Assembly (NCBI RefSeq): GCF_900105025.1
Contig: NZ_LT629759.1
Span: forward strand, 2,046,001 to 2,110,000
Length of the DNA stretch: 64,000 nucleotides
Reading direction: 5' to 3'
Source of the DNA: Parafannyhessea umbonata
GTDB taxonomy: Bacteria; Actinomycetota; Coriobacteriia; Coriobacteriales; Atopobiaceae
The notes under the pieces: generated by a model
Seen by the model: only the letters and a program-made list of their open reading frames with translations
What the model was told of the DNA's origin: nothing
Database searches by the model: none
Program-made: the position numbers and the translations under genes
Part shown: piece after piece, positions 56,565-64,000 of the stretch
Position numbering within the stretch: the stretch's first letter is position 1
Layout of the letters: each line of letters starts with the position of its first letter

Positions 56565-58332
56565 CTATTTCCTCAACCTCCCCGCCCGCGTCGAGCGGGC
56601 CCCTTAGGTTGGTGGCAATGCACACAAACACACATAAGAGTATCGCAACGGCGACGTCTACAAACTTAGGGCTGGTCCATATACCGCCATTCTCCACTCG
56701 CACCGCCATGAACTGCGACGCTATGAGAATTGCGGTACCAACGACCTGACCTGCGACACCGCTGACAACGGAGCTCTTGAGCCTGCCGGAGCGGTACAGA
56801 AGAGACGCGACGAGCGACCCCAGACAACTGCCAGCAAAAAGCAGCCAGGTGTCAGGACGGGCGAGCCTGGCTACAAGCGCGGTCCCCACGGCATCCGCGC
56901 CAAAGCCAACCTGCCGTGCCGCGCCAAAGGCAAGCTGCCACGCAAAGCCCGCTCCCGCGGTTGCCGCGGCCCGCGCGGGCGTGAGGCAGAACGCCGCGAG
57001 CGCCGCCCCGCCAAACGGCTGACCAAGGGCGCAGGGGAGAAGAACGCAGCACGTGGACAGACGCTCGCTCGTGCCGATGGGAATCCACCACGCTAGGAAC
57101 AGGACGACGCACGCAAGTGGCAGGAGGATGGACGCGGCGGTATCTCCGCTCCCGAAGAGCGAAAACGCGAACGCCGCCAGCGCAAGCGCGGATCCTGCCG
57201 GCGGCCATGCCGCCCCGACGCCGGCCGCGGCCAGCGCCGCGACGCCTGCGCTCTGCGCGAGCGACGATGCCGAGAGCGTGACGTACGCCATCCAGGCGGA
57301 AAGCGCCGCAGCCCCGGCGCGCGCGGCGGTGCCGCCAAGCCAGGGGTAGCGATAGGCGACGGGCAGCGCCTCCGGCTTGAACTCGTCTGCCCGCAACGCC
57401 ACGTCCTTCTCGTCCTGAGACATAAGCTCTTTAATGGACTCCGCGCCAAGGTCAGGGTCTCCCAGGCCAAACACCAGCTCGTTTGCGAACGCCTCCGCAG
57501 AGGGGATGCGCTGCGTGGGGTTGGGGTCGAGCGCCTGCATGATGACCTCCTCGGCCATGCCCGCAAGCGTTGGGTCCATCTTGGACAGCGCCACCTTGGG
57601 GCCGCGCCCGATCTTGCGCAGGGACTCCTCGGCCGTCTTCGCCGCAAAGGGGTTTTGGCCGGTCAGGGCCTGCCACACCACGACCGCGAGCGAGAAGATG
57701 TCCGCGCGCTCGTCCACCAGGTCGCCCTCGATCTGCTCTGGCGGCATGTAGCCCACGGTGCCGCCGCGCGCCCCGCCATAGCCCGCGGCAGAGGCCAGCA
57801 TGGCCATGCCAAAGTCGCAGAGCTTTATGGCGCCCGAGTGCTCGATCATGATGTTCGTGGGCTTGATGTCTAGGTGCAGCACGCGGTTCTCGTGCGCGAA
57901 GGACAAGGCGCTCGCCACGGATTGCACCAGGTAGGCGCACTCGTCGTTAGTGAGCGTGCCGCCTTCCACGCGCGCGAGGAAGTCCGCGAGCGTAAGGCCG
58001 TCGACGTATTCCATAACGAGGTACGCGTACGCGCGATCGACTTCGAAGTCGTACATGGTGACGATGTTGGGGTGCGCGAGCATGCTGGCCGTACGGGCTT
58101 CCGCAAGCGCCTCGCTTATGGTCGAGGCGGCCGCACCGCCGCCTTGGCTCATGAGGGGAATCCGCTTGATGGCGACCCTGCGTTGCAGACGCGTGTCCCA
58201 GCAGGTGAGGACGGTGCCAAAGCCGCCCGCCTCGCCGGGCTTCATGACCCGGTAGCGGCCCAGCAAAAGCGACTGCCTGGTCTGCGGCTGGGCGACGCCC
58301 GTCTGATGTTGCAAGAAGTCCTGGTCCCCCAC
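56551..58332 (-). CDS. Polytopic membrane Ser/Thr protein kinase, non-RD
   Basis: A 593-residue protein. The kinase domain (residues ~25-300) has GEAGGFGTV, VAIKRI, the catalytic loop HLDIKPTNIM (the usual HRD Arg is Leu, a non-RD kinase), CDFGMAM and GTVGYMPPEQ. The C-terminal half has about seven to eight hydrophobic segments, unlike the single-TM PASTA kinases. GTG start with AAGGATG upstream. It is the first gene of the six-gene operon and probably works with FhaA, FhaB and PP2C. Confidence 0.88.
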   Translation of the reverse strand: MGDQDFLQHQTGVAQPQTRQSLLLGRYRVMKPGEAGGFGTVLTCWDTRLQRRVAIKRIPLMSQGGGAAASTISEALAEARTASMLAHPNIVTMYDFEVDRAYAYLVMEYVDGLTLADFLARVEGGTLTNDECAYLVQSVASALSFAHENRVLHLDIKPTNIMIEHSGAIKLCDFGMAMLASAAGYGGARGGTVGYMPPEQIEGDLVDERADIFSLAVVVWQALTGQNPFAAKTAEESLRKIGRGPKVALSKMDPTLAGMAEEVIMQALDPNPTQRIPSAEAFANELVFGLGDPDLGAESIKELMSQDEKDVALRADEFKPEALPVAYRYPWLGGTAARAGAAALSAWMAYVTLSASSLAQSAGVAALAAAGVGAAWPPAGSALALAAFAFSLFGSGDTAASILLPLACVVLFLAWWIPIGTSERLSTCCVLLPCALGQPFGGAALAAFCLTPARAAATAGAGFAWQLAFGAARQVGFGADAVGTALVARLARPDTWLLFAGSCLGSLVASLLYRSGRLKSSVVSGVAGQVVGTAILIASQFMAVRVENGGIWTSPKFVDVAVAILLCVFVCIATNLRGPLDAGGEVEEIDEFA

Positions 58333-58505
58333 GACGCCATCCTTGTCCGTTTGAGTTGCATGTGCTGGCGCGATGAAGTGTCACGGCACGTACATTGTAC
58401 TGTTGAGAAGAGCATATCTGTCGTGACGCCATCCATTTCAGCATATGAGAGGTGTGAACGTGGTGTGGCGACCCCCGCCGTGGCGAAACTCTTCAAAATT
58501 ACCCA

Positions 58506-58535
58506 TTGCCAAACGGTGGTCGATGGTATTAGAAT
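58506..58535 (+). promoter_or_regulatory. Promoter of tRNA-Leu
   Basis: TTGCCA and TAGAAT separated by 18 nt, 10 nt before the tRNA. This is the clearest -35/-10 pair among the tRNA genes here. Confidence 0.6.
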
Positions 58536-58545
58536 GCTGACTCAC

Positions 58546-58632
58546 GCGGGCGTGGCGGAATTGGCAGACGCGTACGGTTCAGGTCCGTATGAGAGCAATC
58601 TCATGAAGGTTCAAGTCCTTTCGCCCGCACCA
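58546..58632 (+). tRNA. tRNA-Leu(CAG)
   Basis: Class II tRNA with acceptor GCGGGCG/CGCCCGC, discriminator A, CCA encoded, a long variable arm, and anticodon loop TTCAGGT (CAG), reading CUG. Confidence 0.94.
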
Positions 58633-58643
58633 TTGCATGTGAG

Positions 58644-58676
58644 GCCCCACCAGTCACCAGGCTGGTGGGGCTTTTT
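58644..58676 (+). terminator. Terminator after tRNA-Leu
   Basis: GCCCCACCAG and CTGGTGGGGC form a 10-bp stem followed by TTTTTGC. Confidence 0.92.
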
Positions 58677-58721
58677 GCTTATATGTGGCACGCGTATGCG
58701 TACGCGCCGTCTGCGCTCCAA

Positions 58722-58774
58722 CAAAAAAGGGCCCGCAGCCCACGTGGCTACGGAACCCCTCACCTGCGGTTTTT
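58722..58774 (-). terminator. Possible terminator of the small membrane protein gene
   Basis: On the minus strand CCGCAG and CTGCGG flank an irregular loop and are followed by GGCCCTTTTTTG. The stem is short. Confidence 0.4.
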
Positions 58775-58796
58775 CTCGCCGTTCTATTGTTTGGGA

Positions 58797-59021
58797 CTAG
58801 TTGTTGTCGTCCTCGAAGCTGCTCCAGCCGCTCTCGTCGTCATCGTCGTCGAAGAGGTCCCAGTCCTCGGGGGACTTCTCGTGGTTCTTGTAAATCTTGC
58901 GCGTCTTGCGCTCCAGAACGACGGAGACGATCAGGAAGAAGATGATTCCGCCGACTATAAGGCAGAGCACGCCTGCCGGCTTGTTGAACAGCCAGTCGAA
59001 GAAGGTGCCGATCTGACCCAT
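58797..59021 (-). CDS. Small membrane protein with acidic tail
   Basis: A 74-residue protein with one long hydrophobic helix (AGVLCLIVGGIIFFLIVSVVL), a basic juxtamembrane stretch (ERKTRKIYKN) and an acidic end rich in Asp and Trp (WDLFDDDDDESGWSSFEDDN). ATG start with AAGGT upstream. No function known to me; it resembles small single-helix proteins that are frequent in Coriobacteriia. Divergent from serS. Confidence 0.7.
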   Translation of the reverse strand: MGQIGTFFDWLFNKPAGVLCLIVGGIIFFLIVSVVLERKTRKIYKNHEKSPEDWDLFDDDDDESGWSSFEDDNN

Positions 59022-59153
59022 AAGGTGACCTTTCTATCTTGGTGAACAACTCAGGCTAAAAAGCGAGATTCAGAACAACAAGTATATACTTGAACGGCTG
59101 TACGTAGGCCTGTCCCGACAGGCCGCTTGTTACCGATACAAAGGGGAAACGAG

Positions 59154-60440
59154 ATGCTCGACATCAAGTTCGTACGCGAAAATCCTGACGCAGTGGACAA
59201 GTCGTGTGCGTCCAGGCAGAACGCGCACTGGGATAGGGAGAGGTTCTTCGAGCTCGACGAGGAGAGGCGCTCCGTGATCGCAGAGGTCGAGAACCTCCAG
59301 GCAGAGCGTAACGCGGCCTCCAAGGAGATCGGCCTCCTCATGCGCGATGGCAAGAAGGACGAGGCCGAGGCCGCCAAGGCGAAGGTCACCGCCAACAAGC
59401 AGAGGATCGCCGATCTTAACGAGAAGCGCACCGACGTGGAGAAGCAGCTCTTCGACCTGGTCGCGGCCATCCCCAACATCCCGCACGAGAGCGTTCCCTA
59501 CGGCGTCGACGATTCCGACAACCCCGAGGTTCGCAAGTGGGGCGAGCCGACGCACTTTGACTTCGAGCCCAAGGCGCACTGGGACCTTGGCCCCAGCACC
59601 GGCATGATCGACTTCGAGCGCGGCATCAAGCTTGCCGGCACCAGGTTCTACCTGCTTGGCGGCGCCGGTGCCCTCATGGAGCGCGCGCTCATCAACTTCT
59701 TTATCGACACGCACGTAAAGGCCGGCTTCAAGGAGTGGTGGCCCCCCGTCATCACCAACTACGACAGCCTGTTTGGCACCGGCCAGCTCCCGAAGTTCGA
59801 CGAGGACCTCTACCACGTCTCCGGCGGCATGTACCTCATCCCGACCGCGGAGGTCATGCTGACCAACATTCACCGCGGCGAGACTCTTGACGGCTCCCAG
59901 CTCCCGCTGTGGTATACGGCGTTCACCCCGTGCTTCCGCGAGGAGGCCGGCTCTGCTGGGCGTGACACCCGCGGCATCATCCGCGTGCACGAGTTCGACA
60001 AGGTCGAGATGGTCAAGTTCGCAAAGCCCGAGGACTCCATGAACCAGCTCGAGTCCATGGTTGCCGAGGCGGAGAGGTGCCTGCAGCTCCTTGGCCTTCC
60101 GTACCACGTCGTGACGCTCTGCACCGGCGACATCGGCTTCAGCGCCACCAAGTGCTACGACCTCGAGGTCTGGCTGCCGAGCTACAACAACTACAAGGAG
60201 ATCTCCTCCTGCTCCAACTGCTGGGACTTCCAGGCCCGTCGTGCGAACATCAAGTACAAGGACCCGTCCGAGTTCAAGGGCTCCCGCTTCGTCCACACGC
60301 TGAACGGCTCGGGCCTCGCCGTCGGCCGCACCATGGCCGCCATCATGGAGAACTACCAGAACGCTGATGGCTCGATCACGGTCCCCGAGGTCCTTCGCCC
60401 CTACATGCGCGACATGGAGGTCATCAAGCCTCTGGCATAG
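59154..60440 (+). CDS. serS: Seryl-tRNA synthetase
   Basis: A 428-residue class II synthetase. The N-terminal coiled-coil arm starts MLDIKFVRENPDAVDKSCASR. The catalytic core has motif 2 (FTPCFREEAGSAGRDTRGIIRVHEFDKVEM) and motif 3 (NGSGLAVGRTMAAIMENYQ). I start at the ATG with AAGGGGA upstream; the frame is open nine codons further. Upstream is a GCCTGTC/GACAGGC hairpin but no T-box. Confidence 0.95.
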   Translation: MLDIKFVRENPDAVDKSCASRQNAHWDRERFFELDEERRSVIAEVENLQAERNAASKEIGLLMRDGKKDEAEAAKAKVTANKQRIADLNEKRTDVEKQLFDLVAAIPNIPHESVPYGVDDSDNPEVRKWGEPTHFDFEPKAHWDLGPSTGMIDFERGIKLAGTRFYLLGGAGALMERALINFFIDTHVKAGFKEWWPPVITNYDSLFGTGQLPKFDEDLYHVSGGMYLIPTAEVMLTNIHRGETLDGSQLPLWYTAFTPCFREEAGSAGRDTRGIIRVHEFDKVEMVKFAKPEDSMNQLESMVAEAERCLQLLGLPYHVVTLCTGDIGFSATKCYDLEVWLPSYNNYKEISSCSNCWDFQARRANIKYKDPSEFKGSRFVHTLNGSGLAVGRTMAAIMENYQNADGSITVPEVLRPYMRDMEVIKPLA

Positions 60441-60517
60441 TTGCCACCACAGGCTTTAGGCTGCTTTTCCCTAGGCGGGTGCTCATCTGGGCCCCGCCTT
60501 TCTTCTGGAAAATATTA

Positions 60518-60530
60518 CGAACAACTGTTC
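60518..60530. promoter_or_regulatory. LexA-like (SOS) box
   Basis: CGAACAACTGTTC contains GAAC-N4-GTTC, the core of the Gram-positive/actinobacterial SOS box. A -10-like TATACT follows at 60551-60556, so the box would cover the -35 region of the small downstream gene. Confidence 0.55.
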
Positions 60531-60590
60531 TATTTTGTAGACGAACGTAGTATACTCACTTCAACGAAATCATCGGGGGAGGGAGAAGAG

Positions 60591-60950
60591 ATGAAGGATG
60601 TTCTCGTGGGATCTGTTGGGGCTAATGTCCTTTCGGTGCATGCGGCCGGAGAGTCTCGAACGGTGGACGTGGTCCTGAGTGAAAACGGTGTCGAGGTGTG
60701 GGAGGAGACGTTTGGACCCACAACGATGTCTGTTCATGGGACCCCAAGTCACATAAACAGAGTCGTCCTTGGCACCTCTGCTGCCCGGGAGGCAATGTCT
60801 CTGCTTGGGAACCGTGATGGCGAGCCGGCAGAGGTTCTTGGTGAGTTCTTTAAAACGGGGGAGAAGACCACGCTCGACCTCATGGATTGGCTCGACTGGA
60901 GCGCCATTCCCTACAAGGTCGTATCTTCTGTTGATGGGTTCTTCCTATAA
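60591..60950 (+). CDS. Hypothetical protein behind a LexA-like box
   Basis: A 119-residue soluble acidic protein of no family I recognise. The N-terminal part is beta-rich (KDVLVGSVGANVLSVHAAGESRTVDVVLSENGVEVWEE). The C-terminal part is helical and ends TTLDLMDWLDWSAIPYKVVS followed by SVDGFFL. The ATG has GGGAGGG upstream. Possible SOS control is suggested by the upstream GAAC-N4-GTTC box. A bidirectional terminator follows directly. Confidence 0.65.
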   Translation: MKDVLVGSVGANVLSVHAAGESRTVDVVLSENGVEVWEETFGPTTMSVHGTPSHINRVVLGTSAAREAMSLLGNRDGEPAEVLGEFFKTGEKTTLDLMDWLDWSAIPYKVVSSVDGFFL

Positions 60951-60955
60951 AGAAA

Positions 60956-60975
60956 GAGGCCCCTTTCGGGGCCTC
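60956..60975. terminator. Bidirectional terminator
   Basis: GAGGCCCC-TTTC-GGGGCCTC, a perfect 8-bp stem. On the minus strand it is followed by TTTCTTTAT and ends the tRNA-Arg pair; on the plus strand it ends the small gene. Confidence 0.85.
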
Positions 60976-60983
60976 GCAAGTTC

Positions 60984-61060
60984 TGGTGCGGCGTATAGGA
61001 TTCGAACCTATGACGTTCTGATTCGTAGTCAGACCCTCTATCCAGCTGAGGTAACGCCGC
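60984..61060 (-). tRNA. tRNA-Arg(ACG), copy 1
   Basis: Minus-strand cloverleaf starting GCGGCGTTACCTCAGCTGG, discriminator A, CCA encoded, and anticodon loop CTACGAA (ACG; A34 is normally converted to inosine to read CGU/CGC/CGA). Identical in my reading to the copy 36 nt upstream. Confidence 0.94.
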
Positions 61061-61068
61061 ATGTGCAA

Positions 61069-61086
61069 GAGCCTCTTTCGAGGCTC
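61069..61086. other. Hairpin between the two tRNA-Arg genes
   Basis: GAGCCTC-TTTC-GAGGCTC, a perfect 7-bp stem in the 36-nt spacer. Confidence 0.6.
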
Positions 61087-61096
61087 CAGAATAATC

Positions 61097-61173
61097 TGGT
61101 GCGGCGTATAGGATTCGAACCTATGACGTTCTGATTCGTAGTCAGACCCTCTATCCAGCTGAGGTAACGCCGC
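61097..61173 (-). tRNA. tRNA-Arg(ACG), copy 2
   Basis: Same 77-nt sequence as the other copy, with encoded CCA and ACG anticodon. A tandem duplication that raises supply of the tRNA for CGU/CGC codons, which are common in this genome. Confidence 0.94.
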
Positions 61174-61277
61174 ATTGCAGTAATTAAAATGCCACTGATG
61201 GGGGACCGCGTCAAGGGAGAATTTCAAACTTTTTGGAATCGATTGCGTTTTAATCGATTTACCTGCGAAAAAGAGAA

Positions 61278-61307
61278 AGACCCAACCAAATTGCTTTGGC
61301 TGGGTCT
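61278..61307 (-). terminator. Terminator after tRNA-Ser(GCT)
   Basis: On the minus strand AGACCCAGCCAAA and TTTGGTTGGGTCT form a 13-bp stem followed by TTCTCTTTTTC. Confidence 0.88.
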
Positions 61308-61315
61308 GAATCGTC

Positions 61316-61406
61316 TGGCGGAGAGCTGGGGATTCGAACCCCAGATAGGATTTGGTCCTATACTCGCTTAGCAGGCGAGCACCTTCGGCCTCTCGGTCAG
61401 CTCTCC
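61316..61406 (-). tRNA. tRNA-Ser(GCT)
   Basis: Class II tRNA on the minus strand. Acceptor GGAGAGC/GCTCTCC, discriminator G, CCA encoded, anticodon loop CTGCTAA (GCT), reading AGC/AGU. It lies just downstream of gluQRS on the same strand. Confidence 0.94.
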
Positions 61407-61456
61407 AAACGTTGTGCTTGGCAATAATACCCCACATTGGGTCAAACTCACAACAT

Positions 61457-62455
61457 CTACTTTAGAAAGAACTTCTCGTCCACCACCACGTCACTTTTGT
61501 GCCTCCGGACGCTCTCCCACGAGAACCTGTTTGCAAACTCGTCAGCCGTCAGTCTCTCTCCCGGGTCTGCGACCCCAATGGCTTCGGCCAGCCGGCCAAT
61601 TATCGCCTTGGCACTTAGGCCGTCCTCGCGGAGGCTCGCCACGTCAGTGTCAAGGTTTCTTTTCGAGAGGCGATGGCCATCTGGCCCCATAAGAAGCGGT
61701 ACATGCGCATATTCGTGTCGTCCAAACCCTAGGAGGTTCCCAAGATATGTCTGTCTCGCGGCGGAGGGAAGGAGGTCTCTGCCCCTTACGACTTCCGTAA
61801 CGCCCATCAGTCCGTCGTCTACCACCACGGCGAGCTGATAGGCGAATATGCCATCACTCCTTCTGATGAGAAAATCGCCGCAGTCACGTGCGAGGTTCTC
61901 GCTATAGGGCCCATATACGCGATCGACCACGGAGATCTGCGCAAGCGGGGAGCTCTCGTCGGGGACCTTGAGCCGAATGGCGGGATTGCGCGTCTTGGAT
62001 TTCTCGGCAACCTGCTCTTTGGTAAGTCCCCTGCACGTTCCCTGGTACACGAATGTGCCGTCCGACGCGTGGGGCGCGCTTGCCGCGTGAAGCTCCGCCC
62101 GCGAGCAAAAGCAAGGGTAGGTGAGGCCCCTTCCGCTCAGCGTTACCAACGCCTCCTGATAGGCGTCCGTACGTCTGCTTTGATAAAACGGTCCCTCGTC
62201 CCAAGAGAGGCCAAGCCACTCGTAATCCCTCATGAGGTCATCGGCCACGCTCTGATTCTGGGCCCGTGGGTCGAGGTCCTCGATGCGCAGGATCATCTTG
62301 CCGCCTGCGGCCCTAACGGAGGCCCATGCAAGGAGTGCCGAGAAGACATTGCCTAGGTGTATCTTGCCGGATGGCGTTGGAGCAAAGCGCCCGACTACGG
62401 GTTGTCGTAACCTCATGCAGTCGTTACTGGGTGATGTGTGAGTCAAGGTATCCAT
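61457..62455 (-). CDS. gluQ: Glutamyl-Q tRNA(Asp) synthetase
   Basis: A 332-residue paralogue of glutamyl-tRNA synthetase lacking the anticodon-binding domain. It attaches Glu to queuosine of tRNA-Asp. FAPTPSGKIHLGNVFSALLAW (HIGH-type HLGN), MILRIEDLDPR, the zinc-site-like CFCSRAEL with YVYQGTC-type cysteine, and KMSKS-type RLSKRN are present. The start is uncertain: I chose the ATG of MDTLTHTSP; AAAGGAGG lies 19 nt upstream, and a 6-codon out-of-frame ATG lies between. The true start could also be the Met at RLRQPVVGRF. Confidence 0.88.
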   Translation of the reverse strand: MDTLTHTSPSNDCMRLRQPVVGRFAPTPSGKIHLGNVFSALLAWASVRAAGGKMILRIEDLDPRAQNQSVADDLMRDYEWLGLSWDEGPFYQSRRTDAYQEALVTLSGRGLTYPCFCSRAELHAASAPHASDGTFVYQGTCRGLTKEQVAEKSKTRNPAIRLKVPDESSPLAQISVVDRVYGPYSENLARDCGDFLIRRSDGIFAYQLAVVVDDGLMGVTEVVRGRDLLPSAARQTYLGNLLGFGRHEYAHVPLLMGPDGHRLSKRNLDTDVASLREDGLSAKAIIGRLAEAIGVADPGERLTADEFANRFSWESVRRHKSDVVVDEKFFLK

Positions 62456-62770
62456 AAGCCCATGGTAGCCGTTGCCTCCTTTCGCGCGTACGGAAAGGGC
62501 TTTTCCCGTCCCGAGTCGCATATACTCGCAATTCCTAGCACCGGATTGGTTCAGGGCTCTTCGATTACACCTAATATTGGAAGCAAAGATAGATATATGC
62601 ATAAACATATTTTAAGAAACGCACATCTACCTTTGAAAACGAATTTCCTACCGTTTATAGAAATGAGAAAAACAGCTACACAATCTTGAGAAACGCGGTA
62701 TAGTCTAGTCTCCGATTCGGAGGGCGGCGCGCAGGCGTCGCCTTAAGTCATTTAGGCATAGGAGGATAAA
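62456..62770. other. AT-rich divergent region between gluQ and arcC
   Basis: A 315-nt gap with no gene. TATAGT at 62699-62704 is a likely -10 for arcC. CTCCGA-T-TCGGAG (62710-62722) is a perfect short palindrome in the arcC leader, and a GC-rich hairpin-forming stretch follows. AGGAGG lies before the arcC GTG. No recognisable regulator site. Confidence 0.5.
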
Positions 62771-63739
62771 GTGTCCAAGGCATTTGGCAAGCCTAACCGC
62801 GTCGTCATCGCCCTCGGCGGCAACGCCCTCGGCAACACCCCCGAGGAGCAGATCGCCAAGGTCCGCGCCGCGGCCCCGACGCTGCTCAAGGTCATCGAGC
62901 AGGGCAACGAGATCATCATCACCCACGGCAACGGCCCGCAGGTCGGCATGATCCAGAACGCATTCGCTTACGCCCACAAGGATGACCCGGCGAAGATCCC
63001 CGCCATGGACCTCCCCGAGTGCGGCGCGATGTCCCAGGGCTACATCGGCTACCACCTGCAGCAGGCCATCGGTGCCGCCATGCACAAGGAGTACAAGCGC
63101 TGGCACGTCGCCTCCGTCGTGACCCAGATCGAGGTCGACCCCGACGATCCCGCGTTCAAGAACCCCACCAAGCCCATCGGTGCCTTCATGAGCAAGGAGG
63201 AGGCCGACGCCGAGCTCGAGAAGCACCCCGACTGGAACATGGTCGAGGACTCCGGCCGCGGCTACCGTCGCGTCGTCGCGTCCCCGCAGCCCAAGAAGAT
63301 CGTCGAGTACGAGAGCATCCTCAACCTCCTCGACAACGAGTTCATCGTCATCGCCTGCGGTGGTGGCGGAATCCCCGTCGTCCGTGACTACACCGACAAG
63401 GGCACCTACAAGGGCGTCGCTGCCGTCATCGACAAGGACATGGGCGGCGAGCTCCTCGCTGAGGACTGCTCCGCCGACATGCTCGTCCTGCTGACCGCCG
63501 TCGACCACGTTGCCATCAACTTTGGCAAGCCCGACCAGAAGGACCTCGAGGACATCACTGTCGGCGAGGCCAAGCAGTACGTCGAGGAGGGCCAGTTCGG
63601 CAAGGGCTCCATGGAGCCAAAGGTCAAGGCCGGCATCAAGTTCGCCGAGTCTCGCCCCGGCCGCGTCTGCATCATCGGCTCGCTCGAGAAGGCCGCCGAG
63701 GCCATGGCGGGCCTCTCCGGCACCCGCATCCACGCGTAG
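62771..63739 (+). CDS. arcC: Carbamate kinase
   Basis: A 322-residue kinase that makes ATP and carbamate from carbamoyl phosphate, the last step of the arginine deiminase pathway and of some purine-derived catabolism. Motifs: VVIALGGNALGNTPEEQ, ITHGNGPQVGMIQ, VIACGGGGIPVV, AAVIDKDMGGELLAEDCSADMLVLLTAVD. GTG start with AGGAGG at a good spacing. No arcA or arcB is in the window, so it may be stand-alone or its partners may be elsewhere. Confidence 0.95.
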   Translation: MSKAFGKPNRVVIALGGNALGNTPEEQIAKVRAAAPTLLKVIEQGNEIIITHGNGPQVGMIQNAFAYAHKDDPAKIPAMDLPECGAMSQGYIGYHLQQAIGAAMHKEYKRWHVASVVTQIEVDPDDPAFKNPTKPIGAFMSKEEADAELEKHPDWNMVEDSGRGYRRVVASPQPKKIVEYESILNLLDNEFIVIACGGGGIPVVRDYTDKGTYKGVAAVIDKDMGGELLAEDCSADMLVLLTAVDHVAINFGKPDQKDLEDITVGEAKQYVEEGQFGKGSMEPKVKAGIKFAESRPGRVCIIGSLEKAAEAMAGLSGTRIHA

Positions 63740-63784
63740 GCATTGCCTGCATAGGTGTTAAAGAGCGCCAAGCTTGAAAGCATA

Positions 63785-63820
63785 GGGAGGGTCGCGACGT
63801 GGTCGCGGCCCTCCCTTCTT
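63785..63820 (+). terminator. Terminator after arcC
   Basis: GGGAGGGTCGCGAC and GTCGCGGCCCTCCC (one G-U) form a 14-bp stem with a 3-nt loop, followed by TTCTT. It would serve arcC; the convergent regulator gene ends just beyond. Confidence 0.85.
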
Positions 63821-63837
63821 CATACATGTCGCCTTAC

Positions 63838-64000
63838 CTAGCTGCGCCAGAAGTCTTTCTTGAGATCCTCGCGGTTCGGCTGTCCGCACTTCTTCATGAT
63901 GTTGTGAAGGTGCGTCTTGATGGTTCCCTCCGCAAGTATCAGCTCAGACGCGATCTCGCGATTGGACTTGCCCTCGACGACGAGGGCAAGTATTTCTCGC
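63838..64000 (-). CDS. LuxR-family transcriptional regulator C-terminus (partial)
   Basis: The last 53 codons of a gene entering from the right edge: REILALVVEGKSNREIASEL, then ILAEGTIKTHLHNIMKKCGQ and a short end KKDFWRS. This is a complete LuxR/NarL-type helix-turn-helix (GerE domain). The N-terminal part, which would show whether it is a response regulator or a membrane-type Coriobacteriia LuxR regulator, is outside the window. Confidence 0.88.
   Translation of the reverse strand, partial: REILALVVEGKSNREIASELILAEGTIKTHLHNIMKKCGQPNREDLKKDFWRS

Noticed and set aside
59050-59153. T-box riboswitch upstream of serS
   Set aside because: Only a short GCCTGTC/GACAGGC hairpin is present; no T-box sequence or terminator/antiterminator pair.
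62340-62352. CCGAGAAG and other CGAGAAG heptamers in coding regions as further motif copies
   Set aside because: GAG-AAG codon pairs are common, so only matches of GCGAGAAG or longer were counted.

Overview
The window looks like the replication-origin region of a high-GC anaerobic actinobacterium of class Coriobacteriia, most likely family Atopobiaceae (an Olsenella-like genus). This is inferred from the rpmH-dnaA-dnaN-recF-DciA/DUF721-gyrB-gyrA core, the PASTA-kinase/FHA/PP2C/SEDS-PBP morphogenesis operon, carbamate kinase, and GC-rich coding with GAG/AAG codon preference. No rRNA, CRISPR array, intact insertion sequence or prophage was seen. Ten tRNA genes were found (Ser x3, Ile, Ala, Gly, Lys, Arg-CCU, Leu) plus two identical Arg-ACG copies, i.e. 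eleven in total counting both copies.

Layout. 1-16.7 kb is a mixed housekeeping arm: a membrane protein fragment, a tRNA-Ser pair, a TRIC-type channel, typA, a giant acidic M28-peptidase-like membrane protein with a small partner, a WYL regulator, a DnaQ-DinG fusion, ddl and rlmN. 16.8-21.8 kb holds parB-parA-rsmG with three parS sites, in a block of clearly lower GC that also contains 1.5 kb with no recognisable gene. 21.1-23.3 kb is the rpmH-rnpA-yidD-yidC-jag operon. 23.3-34.6 kb is the origin core: a GHKL-ATPase/winged-helix protein of unknown role, then dnaA, dnaN, recF, a DUF721/DciA protein, gyrB and gyrA. 34.7-48.7 kb carries a bifunctional nuclease, tRNAs, an M29 aminopeptidase, argG-argH (preceded by a probable arginine-rich leader peptide and terminator), purB, a TSCPD protein, a Tat lipoprotein, a two-component system and purC. 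48.7-58.4 kb is a six-gene minus-strand operon: membrane Ser/Thr kinase, FhaA, FhaB, PP2C, a single-chain SEDS-PBP fusion and a PASTA kinase. 58.5-64 kb holds tRNAs, serS, a small gene behind a LexA-like box, gluQRS, arcC and the end of a LuxR-type regulator.

Main points of interest. (1) A dispersed motif, GGGCGAGAAG (often extended by RRC), occurs 17 times by my reading, on both strands, in several reading frames, in intergenic DNA, and as inverted pairs inside terminators. That is the architecture of DNA uptake sequences in Neisseria and Pasteurellaceae. (2) The origin lacks canonical TTATCCACA boxes but has repeats of TTTTC(A/G)AC(A/T) around dnaA and dnaN, next to an AT-rich stretch, while the DnaA recognition helix reads SHAT where most DnaA proteins read DHTT. 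The two changes may have co-evolved. (3) argG seems to be controlled by attenuation through a 32-residue peptide with seven arginine codons. (4) Several replication and wall proteins have unusual architecture: an acidic N-terminal extension on GyrA, a ~1,250-residue acidic insertion in an M28-like protein, a SEDS-PBP fusion, and a GHKL ATPase fused to a DNA-binding domain beside dnaA.
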